Of a stretch of DNA of 64,000 bases, positions 28,422 through 39,085 are shown piece after piece; the first letter of the stretch is position 1, and the number at the start of each line of letters is the position of its first letter. The DNA comes from Methylorubrum aminovorans. Its GTDB lineage: Bacteria > Pseudomonadota > Alphaproteobacteria > Rhizobiales > Beijerinckiaceae. The notes under the pieces are model-generated. The model was not told the DNA's origin. It worked only from the letters and a program-made list of their open reading frames with translations, and ran no database searches. Made by a program: the position numbers and the translations under genes. The stretch is from the NCBI RefSeq assembly GCF_022179725.1, contig NZ_BPRC01000005.1, forward strand, positions 62,001 to 126,000, written 5' to 3'.

Positions 28422-29897
28422 TCATACCTTCATCGCGACCGCCTCCGCTTCGGGAGCGGGTTCGGGCACGGGCTCCTCCCGTCCCTCGCGCAGGATCATC
28501 AGGACAATGCAGAGCAGCGCCACGGGAATGCCGATCGCGGCGGACGCCGCGAAGAAGGCCGGATAGCCCATCGCGTCGACCATGAAGCCGGAAAAGCCCC
28601 CGACGAACTTGCCGGGCAGGGCGTAGAGCGAGGAGAGCAGGGCGTACTGCGTCGCCACGAAGGCGGGCGAGGTCAGGCTCGACATGTAGGCGATGAGGGC
28701 GGTGCCCGCGAAGTTGCCGGCGAAGTTGTCGATCGAGATGCTGAGCACGAACAGCGACAGCGGCGCCCGCTCGGGGATCCAGGGGATGAGCGTGCCCCCC
28801 GCCCCGCTGTTGGCCTGGAGCAGCAGCATCAGGTCTCCCGTGTCGACGCCGCCATTGGCGACCCAGAAAAAGGGCATCGCCACCCGCTCCGGCCCGCTCA
28901 ACGCGAGCCAAGTGAACATCAGGTTCGAGGCGGCACCGATGATGCCGCCGATCAGCAGCGTCCAATTCATGCCGAGGCGGATGACGGAGAGCCCGCCGAC
29001 GAAGGCGCCCAGGATGCCGACGATGACGCCGTAGACCTTGGTGACGTTGGCGATCTCGGTGAGCGTGAAGGCCTTCTCGATGTAGAAGGGCTGGGCCATC
29101 ACGCCCGAGATGATGTCGGGCAGGCGGTAGAACATGATCAGGGCCAGGATCAGGATCAGCTGGCCCCCCTTGCGGCGCACGAGGTCGGAGAACGGATCGA
29201 CCACGGCGACGCGCAGCGTCGTGGCGAGCGAGCGCCGCTCGCCCGGCACCGTCACCGGGTCCTGGCGCGGGGCCAGCAGGGCGGCGACCAGCCCGACCAG
29301 CATCAGCGCCGCCATCGCGCCGTAGGCGAGGCTCCAGCCGGCGCCTTGCGCGATGTAGAGCGCGCCGGCCCCGGCGAAGGCGCGGGCGATGGCGTAGCCG
29401 AGCTGGTAGGCGGCGAGCATCACGCCCTGCCGCTCCGTCGGGGCCGCGTCGATGCGCCAGGAATCGACCACGATGTCCTGCGTCGCCGAGGCGAAGGCGG
29501 TCAGCAGCGCGCAGATCACCATGAAGCTCAAGGAGGCGGCCGGATCGCCCTGGCTCATGCCGATGAGGCCGAGGGCGACCGCGATCTGCGCCGCCACCAT
29601 CCAGGCGCGGCGGCGGCCGAGCCAGCGCGCCAGGACCGGCAGGTCGAAGCGGTCGATCACCGGCGCCCACAGGAACTTCAGCGAGTAGGCGAAGGAGACG
29701 TAGGAGAGCAGGCCGATGCTGGTGCGCTGGATGCCGGCGGTGGCGAGCCAGGCCGAGAGCGTGGAGAACACGAGCAGGATCGGCAGGCCGCAGGCGAAGC
29801 CGAGAGCCAGCATCAGGGCGACGCGGCGATCCTCGGTGATGTCCCGCAGGCGAAACTTGCGGGGTTGCGCCGTCTGGGCCGCTGCTTGCGCCGCCAT
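28422..29897 (-). CDS. AmpG-like major facilitator permease
   Basis: A 491-residue inner-membrane transporter with at least twelve predicted helices. The N-terminus (RRVALMLALGFACGLPILLV, then LSAWLATAGIQRTSIGLLSY) and the downstream LKFLWAPVIDRFDLP motif are those of AmpG, which imports anhydro-muropeptides for cell-wall recycling and influences beta-lactamase induction. The C-terminal tail is rich in Glu and Pro. The ATG at 29897 has the ribosome site AGGGAG; about 96 upstream in-frame codons are not conserved-looking and run through a tandem repeat. Confidence 0.9.
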   Translation of the reverse strand: MAAQAAAQTAQPRKFRLRDITEDRRVALMLALGFACGLPILLVFSTLSAWLATAGIQRTSIGLLSYVSFAYSLKFLWAPVIDRFDLPVLARWLGRRRAWMVAAQIAVALGLIGMSQGDPAASLSFMVICALLTAFASATQDIVVDSWRIDAAPTERQGVMLAAYQLGYAIARAFAGAGALYIAQGAGWSLAYGAMAALMLVGLVAALLAPRQDPVTVPGERRSLATTLRVAVVDPFSDLVRRKGGQLILILALIMFYRLPDIISGVMAQPFYIEKAFTLTEIANVTKVYGVIVGILGAFVGGLSVIRLGMNWTLLIGGIIGAASNLMFTWLALSGPERVAMPFFWVANGGVDTGDLMLLLQANSGAGGTLIPWIPERAPLSLFVLSISIDNFAGNFAGTALIAYMSSLTSPAFVATQYALLSSLYALPGKFVGGFSGFMVDAMGYPAFFAASAAIGIPVALLCIVLMILREGREEPVPEPAPEAEAVAMKV

Positions 29898-29947
29898 CGC
29901 GTGGAACTCCCTGGAGCCTTCGCCCGAAGGCGGGTGCGGGGTTTCGT

Positions 29948-29995
29948 GGATCCGAGACTTCGCGGATCCGAGAATTCGCGGAGCCGGGACGCGGC
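29948..29995. repeat. 16-bp tandem repeat
   Basis: GGATCCGAGACTTCGC (29948-29963) is followed directly by GGATCCGAGAATTCGC (29964-29979) and a decayed third unit starting GGAGCCGGGA. It lies in the 489-base gap between the AmpG-like gene and the LOV kinase gene. No binding protein is apparent. Confidence 0.7.
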
Positions 29996-30226
29996 GAGCG
30001 GCCGGTCGCCCGGACGCAGGCGCGTCGTTCGCTCGCGCATCTTTGATACGACTCCGCGGAAAACATGGCGGCCTTGCGCCCGCCAGCCCCCCGTGTGCCT
30101 CCCTTGCAGGACAAGCGCGGCTTCGGAATCCCGAGCTGCTTATGGACGAACATGGTTGACGCAAGTGTAACCCCAGCGCCGACACGCGGCCGGAGCGCCG
30201 GGGTGCTGCGTGCTCGACGGCTCGGC

Positions 30227-30265
30227 CTGCGTGCTTGGTCTGCGTGCTTGGTCTGCGTGCTTGGC
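30227..30265. repeat. 13-bp tandem repeat, three copies
   Basis: CTGCGTGCTTGGT at 30227-30239 and 30240-30252 are identical, and the third copy at 30253-30265 differs only in its last base. A partial fourth copy (CTGCGTGCT) lies at 30206-30214. The array ends six bases before the EcfG-type -35 element of the LOV kinase gene, so it may be an upstream control element or simply slippage. Confidence 0.75.
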
Positions 30266-30270
30266 CGCAC

Positions 30271-30295
30271 GGAACGGGGACGGTCCGGGCTCGTT
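30271..30295 (+). promoter_or_regulatory. EcfG-type general stress response promoter of LOV kinase gene
   Basis: GGAAC at 30271-30275, exactly 16 bases, then CGTT at 30292-30295. This is the alphaproteobacterial sigma-EcfG consensus (GGAAC-N16/17-CGTT). The predicted transcript would start near 30302, about 85 bases before the LOV kinase start codon. Confidence 0.72.
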
Positions 30296-30386
30296 TGAGT
30301 CGCGGGGCCGGACGCTGCGGAATGCGCCTGGAGACTCCGGTTCATGTGCCGCAATCCATCGCGGCGTGCCTCTGTTGGCGTTCGAG

Positions 30387-31487
30387 ATGTCGGGTTTTCC
30401 CAAAGGAGCGAGCTTGCCCGCGGGCGTCACGGTGGACGTCTTCGCGGCGGCCTTCGAGGCGAGCCCGACCCCCATGGTCGTCACCGATCCGGGGCAGGGC
30501 GACAATCCCGTCGTGTGGGCCAATGCCGCCTTCCTGGCGCTCACCGGCTACGACCGCGAGGAGATCTACGGCCACAACTGCCGCCTGCTGCAGGGCCCCC
30601 TCACCGATGCGGACGTGCTCGAAAGGATGCGCAGGTCGCTCTCCGCCGGCCGGCCGTTCGAGGGCGAACTGCTCAACTACCGCAAGGACGGAACCCCGTT
30701 CTGGAACGGCATGACGATCAACCCGGTCTGCAACGCGGCGGGCAAGGTGGTGTTCTTCTTCTCGGCCCAGGCCGACATGACCGACAAGCACCGCCTGGAA
30801 CTGGCCATGCGCGACGCCAACGGCGCGCTCGAGCGCGAAGTGAACGAGCGCACCGCCGACCTGCGCTCGGCGCTCGAACAGAAGACGGCGCTGCTCCACG
30901 AGGTCGACCACCGGGTCAAGAACAACCTTCAGGTCATCTCCTCGCTGATGCTGCTGAAGGCGCGGCGCACGCCCGAGGGCGAGGCCCGCGACGCGCTTCA
31001 GGCTATGGCCGACCGGATCAGTGCCCTCTCCACCGCCCACCGGATGCTCTACTCCGAGGGCGACGTCTCCCGCTTCGATTTCAAGGACTTCACCGCCGAC
31101 CTGATCGCCGACCTCGCCGCCGGCCTCGACGAGGATCGCACCCGGATCGAGACGAAGATCGAGGCCCTGGCGCTCTCCGCCGCCATGGCCGCGCCGCTGG
31201 CGCTGCTGATCCACGAATTGACGACGAACGCCCTGCACCACGCTTTCCCGGAGGAGCGCCGCGGCCGGGTCGCCATCGAGGCGCGCCGCTGTGAGGCGGG
31301 GATGCGCCTCGTCATCGAGGACGACGGCATCGGCATGGGCGCGGCCTCTCCCAACCCCGCCGGCTTCGGCCGTACCCTCGTCGAGATGGTGGTGCGCCAG
31401 TTGCGCGGAACGCTCGAATGGTCGGATGCCGGGCCCGGCACCCGGATCGCGATCACGATCCCGCTGACCGGGGCCGACGCACCGTGA
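30387..31487 (+). CDS. LOV-domain blue-light sensor histidine kinase (HisKA_2 type)
   Basis: A 366-residue soluble kinase. Residues 20-130 are a LOV domain: the flavin-adduct motif GHNCRLLQG has the photoactive Cys65, and NYRKDGTPFWN and the Gln of FFFSAQAD complete the flavin pocket. After a linker coiled coil comes the HisKA_2 box EVDHRVKNNLQ (His175), then the ATPase with LIHELTTNALHHAF and IEDDGIGMG. This is the design of Brucella LOV-HK and Caulobacter LovK, which feed light into the general stress response. The start is ATG 30387; a TTG at 30414 with AAAGGAG before it is an alternative. The next gene is a single-domain receiver. Confidence 0.92.
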   Translation: MSGFPKGASLPAGVTVDVFAAAFEASPTPMVVTDPGQGDNPVVWANAAFLALTGYDREEIYGHNCRLLQGPLTDADVLERMRRSLSAGRPFEGELLNYRKDGTPFWNGMTINPVCNAAGKVVFFFSAQADMTDKHRLELAMRDANGALEREVNERTADLRSALEQKTALLHEVDHRVKNNLQVISSLMLLKARRTPEGEARDALQAMADRISALSTAHRMLYSEGDVSRFDFKDFTADLIADLAAGLDEDRTRIETKIEALALSAAMAAPLALLIHELTTNALHHAFPEERRGRVAIEARRCEAGMRLVIEDDGIGMGAASPNPAGFGRTLVEMVVRQLRGTLEWSDAGPGTRIAITIPLTGADAP

Positions 31488-31620
31488 CCGGTTCCTCCGC
31501 CGGTCGGCCCTCTCGTTTCCACCGCAAACGGCTCCCCGATCGACCGGGCTCGTTTCCGGTAAACGCGATCTTGGCCGATCCCGTCGGATCGAGGAGCGAA
31601 ACGAGGCCGGGAGAGCCGCG

Positions 31621-32085
31621 ATGGCCGAGGTGAGGGAGGCGCCCCTGCGCATCCTCGTCGTCGAGGACGAGGTGCTGATCGCCCTCGAACTGGAATGTCT
31701 TCTGGAAGATCTCGGCCATGTCAGCGTCGGCGTGGCGGGCTGCTCGGCGGATGCCATCGCGCTCGGCCGCAGCGCCCGACCGGACGTGGCACTCGTGGAC
31801 ATCCACCTCGTCGACGGCCCGACCGGCGTGGAGGTGGCCCGCGCCTTGGCGGGCGACCCGCGGATCACGGTGGTGTTCATGACCGCCAACGCCAAGCGCA
31901 TCCCGCCGGACTTCGCCGGTGCGCTCGGCGTCATCGCCAAGCCCTATTCCGAGCGCGCCGTGATGGGCATCCTCGACTACGTCGCCCAGCGCCGTGCCGG
32001 ACGGGCCCCCTCGGTCGCGACGCTCGACGGCTTCCATCCCGCCCCGGACGCGGGCGGCGGGCCTTGGACCGGCGGAGCCCCTTGA
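31621..32085 (+). CDS. Single-domain response regulator, partner of LOV kinase
   Basis: A 154-residue protein made of one receiver domain and a short Gly/Pro-rich tail without output domain. Acidic residues (VVEDE), the phospho-acceptor Asp in VALVDIHLVDG, the switch Thr in VFMTANAK and the Lys in VIAKPYS are all present. In Caulobacter the comparable LovR counteracts LovK by draining phosphate, and the same role is likely here. It has its own GGGAGA ribosome site and lies 133 bases after the kinase on the same strand, so it could be cotranscribed. Confidence 0.88.
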   Translation: MAEVREAPLRILVVEDEVLIALELECLLEDLGHVSVGVAGCSADAIALGRSARPDVALVDIHLVDGPTGVEVARALAGDPRITVVFMTANAKRIPPDFAGALGVIAKPYSERAVMGILDYVAQRRAGRAPSVATLDGFHPAPDAGGGPWTGGAP

Positions 32086-32101
32086 ACCGGCCCGACCGCC
32101 G

Positions 32102-34174
<2,073 letters not shown>

Positions 34175-34474
34175 CGGGTCTCGAAGCTCACCTAATATGG
34201 CAGAATAGCCTGCCAAGTGTCTCTCGGGTCGTCGTTTCTCAAACTTGGCGTGCGGCACGGCCACGCCTCAGGCGCGCTCTCGCACCGGATCTCGAAACAT
34301 CGCCGCAAAGCGCCAACCGCGCTCGATGATAGTCGGTTCGCGTTCCGCTTGCACCGGCGGCCTGGGACGACGCGGAGAAGGGGAGGGCAAGCGTTCGTTA
34401 ACGACGATCCGCCTAGCTTGGGGCTCGAACCGCTCCGCAGGAGCCGGACCTTGTTTCGAGTCATCTCACAGATC
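34175..34474. other. Divergent intergenic region nadE / ftsK
   Basis: This 300-base gap holds the promoters of two divergent genes. I see an AT-richer stretch at about 34190-34215 next to nadE and a CGTTAACG palindrome near 34397 on the ftsK side. No RNA gene or repeat is apparent. Confidence 0.4.
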
Positions 34475-37400
34475 ATGCGCGCATCGGGACGGCCTCCCCA
34501 TTCCCATCGTGATCCGTCGCGGCCGAGCCGCGGCGGCGACCGCCTGGACCGGTCGATCGGCGGCATCGCCCATCGGCTGATGAGCCTGCGCTCCAACCTC
34601 GCCCGGCGCATCGCCGGCGCGCCCCCGGCGCCGCCGCGGGCGCTCCCGCAGGCGCTGCCGCATCCGGCCCTGCCGCAGCCCGGCACGGACGGGTTCGACG
34701 CGGGCAGCGTGCCGAGCTGGCTGGTGCCGCCGGGGACGATGCTCGGCCGTACACCGGCTGCTCAGGAGCCTTGGGCTGCCGCAGCGGAGGAGGGGCTGTT
34801 CGAGATGCCCGCCCCGGTTCATCCCGGTCGGGCCTTCGCTTACGACGGCGAATCGGAGATGCCGTTCGAGAGCCGCATCGATCCCCGCGCCTCCGGTCCC
34901 GGCGTCCTGGTGCGCACGCCGCGCCGTCCGGCGGCGATCGCCCCGGAGGCCGGCACGCTTCCGCTCCCGGCCGCCCTGCCCGCCTCCCAGCCCGCGAACC
35001 CGGGCGGATCCTACGGCGTGCCGCAGGCGCCGCTGCCCGAGGCGGTGCGCTTCACCCGCACGCCCGACACCGTTCTGATGGAGCGCCGCCGCCAGGCGCT
35101 GGAGGCCGAGCGCGAGGCGCAGGCCCGCGCCCAGGCCCTGCTCGACGCCCAGGCCGCCGCCGAGGCCGCGGCTTTGGAGGCGCAGCGGGCCCGCGAGGCG
35201 GCGGAGCGCGAGGCGGCCGAGCGCGCGGCGCAGTTCGCCGCCGAGGAGGCCGAAGCGGCCCGTCTGCGCGCGGAGCAGGCCGTCTCGGAGGTGCCGAGCT
35301 GGCGCCGTCCGTTCGTGCCGCCGCCGGGCGTGAGCTTCTTCCGCACCCCCGACCGCCGGCCGAAGCCCGTCGTCCAGATGCAAGGAGCCGGACAAGCGGC
35401 CGCTGCACGGCAGGCCGTGCCAACCCCGGCCGAGGCGCCGTGCCTTGAAGCCGCCGTGCCGGAGAGCCTGCCGATTGCCGCCCCCGTCGCGGCGGAAGCG
35501 GTGGAGGCGATCGCCTCGTTCGCCTCGATCTACGCGCCCTTCATCCCGCCGGTTCCGGCCGAGCCGTCCGACTGGTCGGACGTGCCGGATTGGTCGGCCC
35601 TGCACGGCTGGTTCGGCCCGGCCGAGGCGATGGTCGAGGTCGCCGAGCCGGTCGCGCCTGCCGTGCCGCGTCCGGTCCCGAACGCCATGGCCGCCCGCGC
35701 CGCGATCCGCCCGGTCCGTCCGGCTCCCGTTGCCGGGGCCGCGCCGCAGGCTGCCTCGTATGCCCCGCCGCAAGCCGTGGTGCCCGCCCCGGCCGCCGTC
35801 GCGGCGCCCGCGCCCTTCACTGTGCAGCCTTTCGCCGTACAGCCGGCTCCGATGCAGGTTCTGGCGCCGGCCCCGATGCAGGCGGCACCGCAGGCCCCCT
35901 CCCCTGCCTCGCAGGCGGTGGCACCGCTGACGATCCCGGCCCGCCCGGTCCTGCTGCGCACCAAGCCCGGCACTGAAGCCGAGCCGGCCGAGGAGCCGGT
36001 CATCGAGACCGTGCAGGAGGAGGCTCCGGAGATCCTCGACGAGGCCGTCTCGGAGATCGCCGACGCGTTCGAGGAGGAAGCCGCCGCACCCGTAGCCGCT
36101 CTCGAGCCCGAGAACCGTCCGCGGGCGTTCCTGCCCGAGCGTCCGACGCTGATCCCCGCCGGCCGCCATCTTGAAGCGTCGTTCGTCGGCAATGCCGATT
36201 ACGAGCTGCCCTCCCTCGAACTGCTCGCCGAACCGCCGCTGCCCGACGGCGAGGAGGTCGATGCGGACGAGCTGGAGCAGAACGCCCTCAACCTCCAGCA
36301 GACCGTGCAGGACTTCGGCGTGCGCGGCGACATCCTCGCCGTGCGCCCCGGCCCGGTCGTCACCCTCTACGAACTGGAGCCGGCGCCGGGTACCAAGTCG
36401 AGCCGCGTCATCGGCCTGTCGGACGACATCGCCCGCTCGATGTCCGCCGTGTCCGCCCGCGTCGCCGTCGTGCCCGGCCGCAACGTGATCGGTATCGAGC
36501 TGCCGAACCCGGTGCGCGAGACCGTGTACCTGCGTGAGCTTCTGGCTTCGGTCGATTTCGTCGAGACCAAGCACAAGCTGGCGCTGTGCCTGGGCAAGAA
36601 CATCGGCGGCGAGCCGATCATCGCCGACCTCGCCCGCATGCCGCACCTGCTGGTGGCCGGCACCACCGGCTCGGGCAAGTCGGTGGCCATCAACACCATG
36701 ATCCTGTCGCTGCTCTACCGCCTCAAGCCGGAAGAGTGCCGCCTGATCATGGTCGATCCCAAGATGCTGGAGCTGTCGGTCTATGACGGCATCCCGCACC
36801 TGCTCTCCCCCGTCGTCATCGACCCGAAGAAGGCGGTCATCGCCCTCAAATGGGCGGTGCGCGAGATGGAGGAGCGCTACAAGAAGATGTCGAAGATCAG
36901 CGTGCGCAACATCGACGGGTACAATGCCCGGATGAAGGAGGCGCGCGAACGCGGCGAGACCATCACCCGCACGGTCCAGACCGGCTTCGACCGCACCACC
37001 GGCGAGGCGGTGTTCGAAGAGCAGGAGATGGACCTCTCGGCCCTGCCCTACATCGTGATCGTGGTCGACGAGATGGCCGACCTGATGATGGTGGCGGGCA
37101 AGGACATCGAGGGCGCGATCCAGCGTCTCGCCCAGATGGCACGCGCGGCGGGCATCCACCTGATCATGGCGACGCAGCGTCCCTCGGTCGACGTCATCAC
37201 CGGCACGATCAAGGCGAACTTCCCGACCCGGATCTCCTTCCAGGTGACGAGCAAGATCGATAGCCGCACGATCCTGGGCGAGATGGGCGCGGAGCAGCTG
37301 CTGGGCCAGGGCGACATGCTGTTCATGGCCGGTGGCGGACGCACGACCCGCGTGCACGGGCCGTTCTGCTCGGATTCGGAAGTCGAGACGGTGGTCGCCC

Positions 37401-37819
37401 ACCTCAAGGCTCAGGGCCGGCCCTCCTATCTGGAGGCGGTCACCGCCGATGACGGCTCCTCCGACCAGCCGGAGAAGCCGGCCAAGGGCGCGCGCGCCGC
37501 GGCCAAGGCCGAGAAGGACGACTTCGCCGAAGCCGAGGAGTCCGACGCCCCGGTCTTCGACATCGGTGCCTTCGCGGCGACCGCCGGCGCGGAGGGCGGC
37601 GAACTCTACGAGCAGGCCATCGCCGTGGTCCTGCGCGACCGCAAGGCTTCGACCAGCTACATCCAGCGCCGCCTGCAGATCGGCTACAACCGCGCCGCCT
37701 CGATCATGGAGCGGATGGAGATCGAGGGGATCGTCGGGCCGGCCAACCACGCCGGCAAGCGCGAGATCCTGGTCGAGGGCCTCGCAGGCGCCCCGTCCGG
37801 CGGCTACGACGACGAGTGA
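34475..37819 (+). CDS. ftsK: FtsK/SpoIIIE-type DNA translocase lacking N-terminal membrane helices
   Basis: A 1114-residue protein. The C-terminal motor is complete: an alpha domain ([20 protein letters not shown]), Walker [12 protein letters not shown] near 729-739, Walker [14 protein letters not shown] near 860, [20 protein letters not shown], and a winged-helix gamma domain ([20 protein letters not shown]) for reading KOPS-like sites. FtsK pumps chromosome ends apart at division. The first ~580 residues are an Ala/Pro/Glu-rich linker with a coiled-coil stretch and no hydrophobic segment long enough to cross a membrane, so a soluble form is predicted. The ATG at 34475 is the first likely start. 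Confidence 0.92.
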   Translation: MRASGRPPHSHRDPSRPSRGGDRLDRSIGGIAHRLMSLRSNLARRIAGAPPAPPRALPQALPHPALPQPGTDGFDAGSVPSWLVPPGTMLGRTPAAQEPWAAAAEEGLFEMPAPVHPGRAFAYDGESEMPFESRIDPRASGPGVLVRTPRRPAAIAPEAGTLPLPAALPASQPANPGGSYGVPQAPLPEAVRFTRTPDTVLMERRRQALEAEREAQARAQALLDAQAAAEAAALEAQRAREAAEREAAERAAQFAAEEAEAARLRAEQAVSEVPSWRRPFVPPPGVSFFRTPDRRPKPVVQMQGAGQAAAARQAVPTPAEAPCLEAAVPESLPIAAPVAAEAVEAIASFASIYAPFIPPVPAEPSDWSDVPDWSALHGWFGPAEAMVEVAEPVAPAVPRPVPNAMAARAAIRPVRPAPVAGAAPQAASYAPPQAVVPAPAAVAAPAPFTVQPFAVQPAPMQVLAPAPMQAAPQAPSPASQAVAPLTIPARPVLLRTKPGTEAEPAEEPVIETVQEEAPEILDEAVSEIADAFEEEAAAPVAALEPENRPRAFLPERPTLIPAGRHLEASFVGNADYELPSLELLAEPPLPDGEEVDADELEQNALNLQQTVQDFGVRGDILAVRPGPVVTLYELEPAPGTKSSRVIGLSDDIARSMSAVSARVAVVPGRNVIGIELPNPVRETVYLRELLASVDFVETKHKLALCLGKNIGGEPIIADLARMPHLLVAGTTGSGKSVAINTMILSLLYRLKPEECRLIMVDPKMLELSVYDGIPHLLSPVVIDPKKAVIALKWAVREMEERYKKMSKISVRNIDGYNARMKEARERGETITRTVQTGFDRTTGEAVFEEQEMDLSALPYIVIVVDEMADLMMVAGKDIEGAIQRLAQMARAAGIHLIMATQRPSVDVITGTIKANFPTRISFQVTSKIDSRTILGEMGAEQLLGQGDMLFMAGGGRTTRVHGPFCSDSEVETVVAHLKAQGRPSYLEAVTADDGSSDQPEKPAKGARAAAKAEKDDFAEAEESDAPVFDIGAFAATAGAEGGELYEQAIAVVLRDRKASTSYIQRRLQIGYNRAASIMERMEIEGIVGPANHAGKREILVEGLAGAPSGGYDDE

Positions 37820-37964
37820 CCCTCAAGATCCGGCCCCCGTCGCATATTCGCCACAGGGGCCGGCTCTACCGGCAAACACGACATCCGGACGCGCCGCAGC
37901 CGCGCGTCCGCACCGGGACGGCAAAAGCCCCGCGCGCCCGCAAGCTTTCGGAGATGCCCACACG

Positions 37965-38921
37965 ATGACTGGCCGACGCCTCCGCCCCGCCGCCGGTCCG
38001 CTGCTCGTGGTCGCCGCGCTGGCGCTCCAGCCGCTTCCGGCGAACGCTCAGGTCTCCTCCTTCCTCGACGGCCTGTTCGGTCGCAAGGAAGAACCGGCAC
38101 CGCCCCCGGCCGCTTCGCCCGAACCGGACGCCGCCCCGGCCCCGGCCAAGAAGGCGGCGCAGAAGCCCGGCAAAGGCGCGGACAAGGCGGCCGAGAAGGC
38201 AGCTGATAAGTCCGCGGAAAAACCCGCCGAGAAGACCGGCAGCCTCAAGGCGGCGGCCAAGCCCGGCGCTCCGGCGACGCCGGCCGCGAAACCCGGCACC
38301 CAGGTTGCGGCGGTGGGCGCCCCCAATCTCGGCGCCTCGCTGCAGGACGCCGAACCGGCCACCGTGGTCGCGGCGGCCAACGCCTATTTCAACGGCTTCC
38401 AGACCCTAACCGGCTCGTTCATCCAGATCGGCGCCGACGGGCGCCGCATCGGCGGCAAGCTCACGCTGGCCAAGCCCGGACGCCTGCGCTTCGAGTACGA
38501 CCAACCCTCCCCGCTCGAAGTGATCGCCGACGGCACCTCGGTCGCGGTGCGCGACCGCAAGCTCAACACCCAGGATCTCTACTTCATCTCGCAGACGCCG
38601 CTGAAATTCCTGCTGCGCGAAAGAATCGACCTCGCCCGCGACCTGACGGTGAGCGACGTCACCAACGATCCGGGCGGCGTCCGGATCGGGCTGGAGGACC
38701 GCTCGACGCTGGGCGGCACCTCGAAGATTCAGCTCTACTTCGACGCCGAGATGAAGACCCTGTCGCAGTGGCGGATCACCGATCCGCAGGGCTACCTCAC
38801 CACGGTGCAGCTCTCGAACCTGCAGAAGGGCAAGGCGGTCGACGGATCGTTGTTCTTCATCAATTACGGCCGCGCCGAGGACAAGGCGATGCAGCAGCAG
38901 ATCAACGGGCGCAATCCCTGA
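37965..38921 (+). CDS. LolA-like outer-membrane lipoprotein carrier with long linker
   Basis: A 318-residue periplasmic protein with a signal peptide (GPLLVVAALALQPLPANAQ). A Lys/Ala/Pro-rich linker of about 85 residues follows, then a LolA fold (about 130-318) marked by NAYFNGFQTLTGSFIQIGAD, GKLTLAKPGRLRFEYDQPS and SPLEVIADGTSVAVRDR. LolA carries lipoproteins across the periplasm to LolB. The linker is unusual, since standard LolA begins its fold soon after the signal peptide, and may reach through peptidoglycan; that is inference. It follows ftsK by 145 bases, a gene order also seen in E. coli (ftsK-lolA). Confidence 0.85.
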   Translation: MTGRRLRPAAGPLLVVAALALQPLPANAQVSSFLDGLFGRKEEPAPPPAASPEPDAAPAPAKKAAQKPGKGADKAAEKAADKSAEKPAEKTGSLKAAAKPGAPATPAAKPGTQVAAVGAPNLGASLQDAEPATVVAAANAYFNGFQTLTGSFIQIGADGRRIGGKLTLAKPGRLRFEYDQPSPLEVIADGTSVAVRDRKLNTQDLYFISQTPLKFLLRERIDLARDLTVSDVTNDPGGVRIGLEDRSTLGGTSKIQLYFDAEMKTLSQWRITDPQGYLTTVQLSNLQKGKAVDGSLFFINYGRAEDKAMQQQINGRNP

Positions 38922-38929
38922 TCCGTGAG

Positions 38930-38976
38930 GCGGGGCGGGGCGAAGCGACATGGGTTGACTTCGCCTTCAGCCCCGC
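38930..38976 (+). terminator. Nested hairpin after lolA-like gene
   Basis: GCGGGGC at 38930-38936 pairs with GCCCCGC at 38970-38976, and inside it GGCGAAG (38939-38945) pairs with CTTCGCC (38959-38965). It lies just after the stop codon. No T-run follows, so termination is probable but not certain. Confidence 0.4.
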
Positions 38977-39085
38977 AATCGACTGCCATATCCTATGTTG
39001 TAACGCTCAAAATCCTTGGAGCAATATCAGCAATACGCTGCGTCGGACGCGCGCTTTAAGCATCCGTTGAGAGGACACCTGGCCT

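Noticed and set aside
34466..37750. A 1094-codon frame opposite ftsK
   Set aside because: The sense strand holds the complete FtsK motor. The opposite frame is an Arg/His/Gly-rich shadow.
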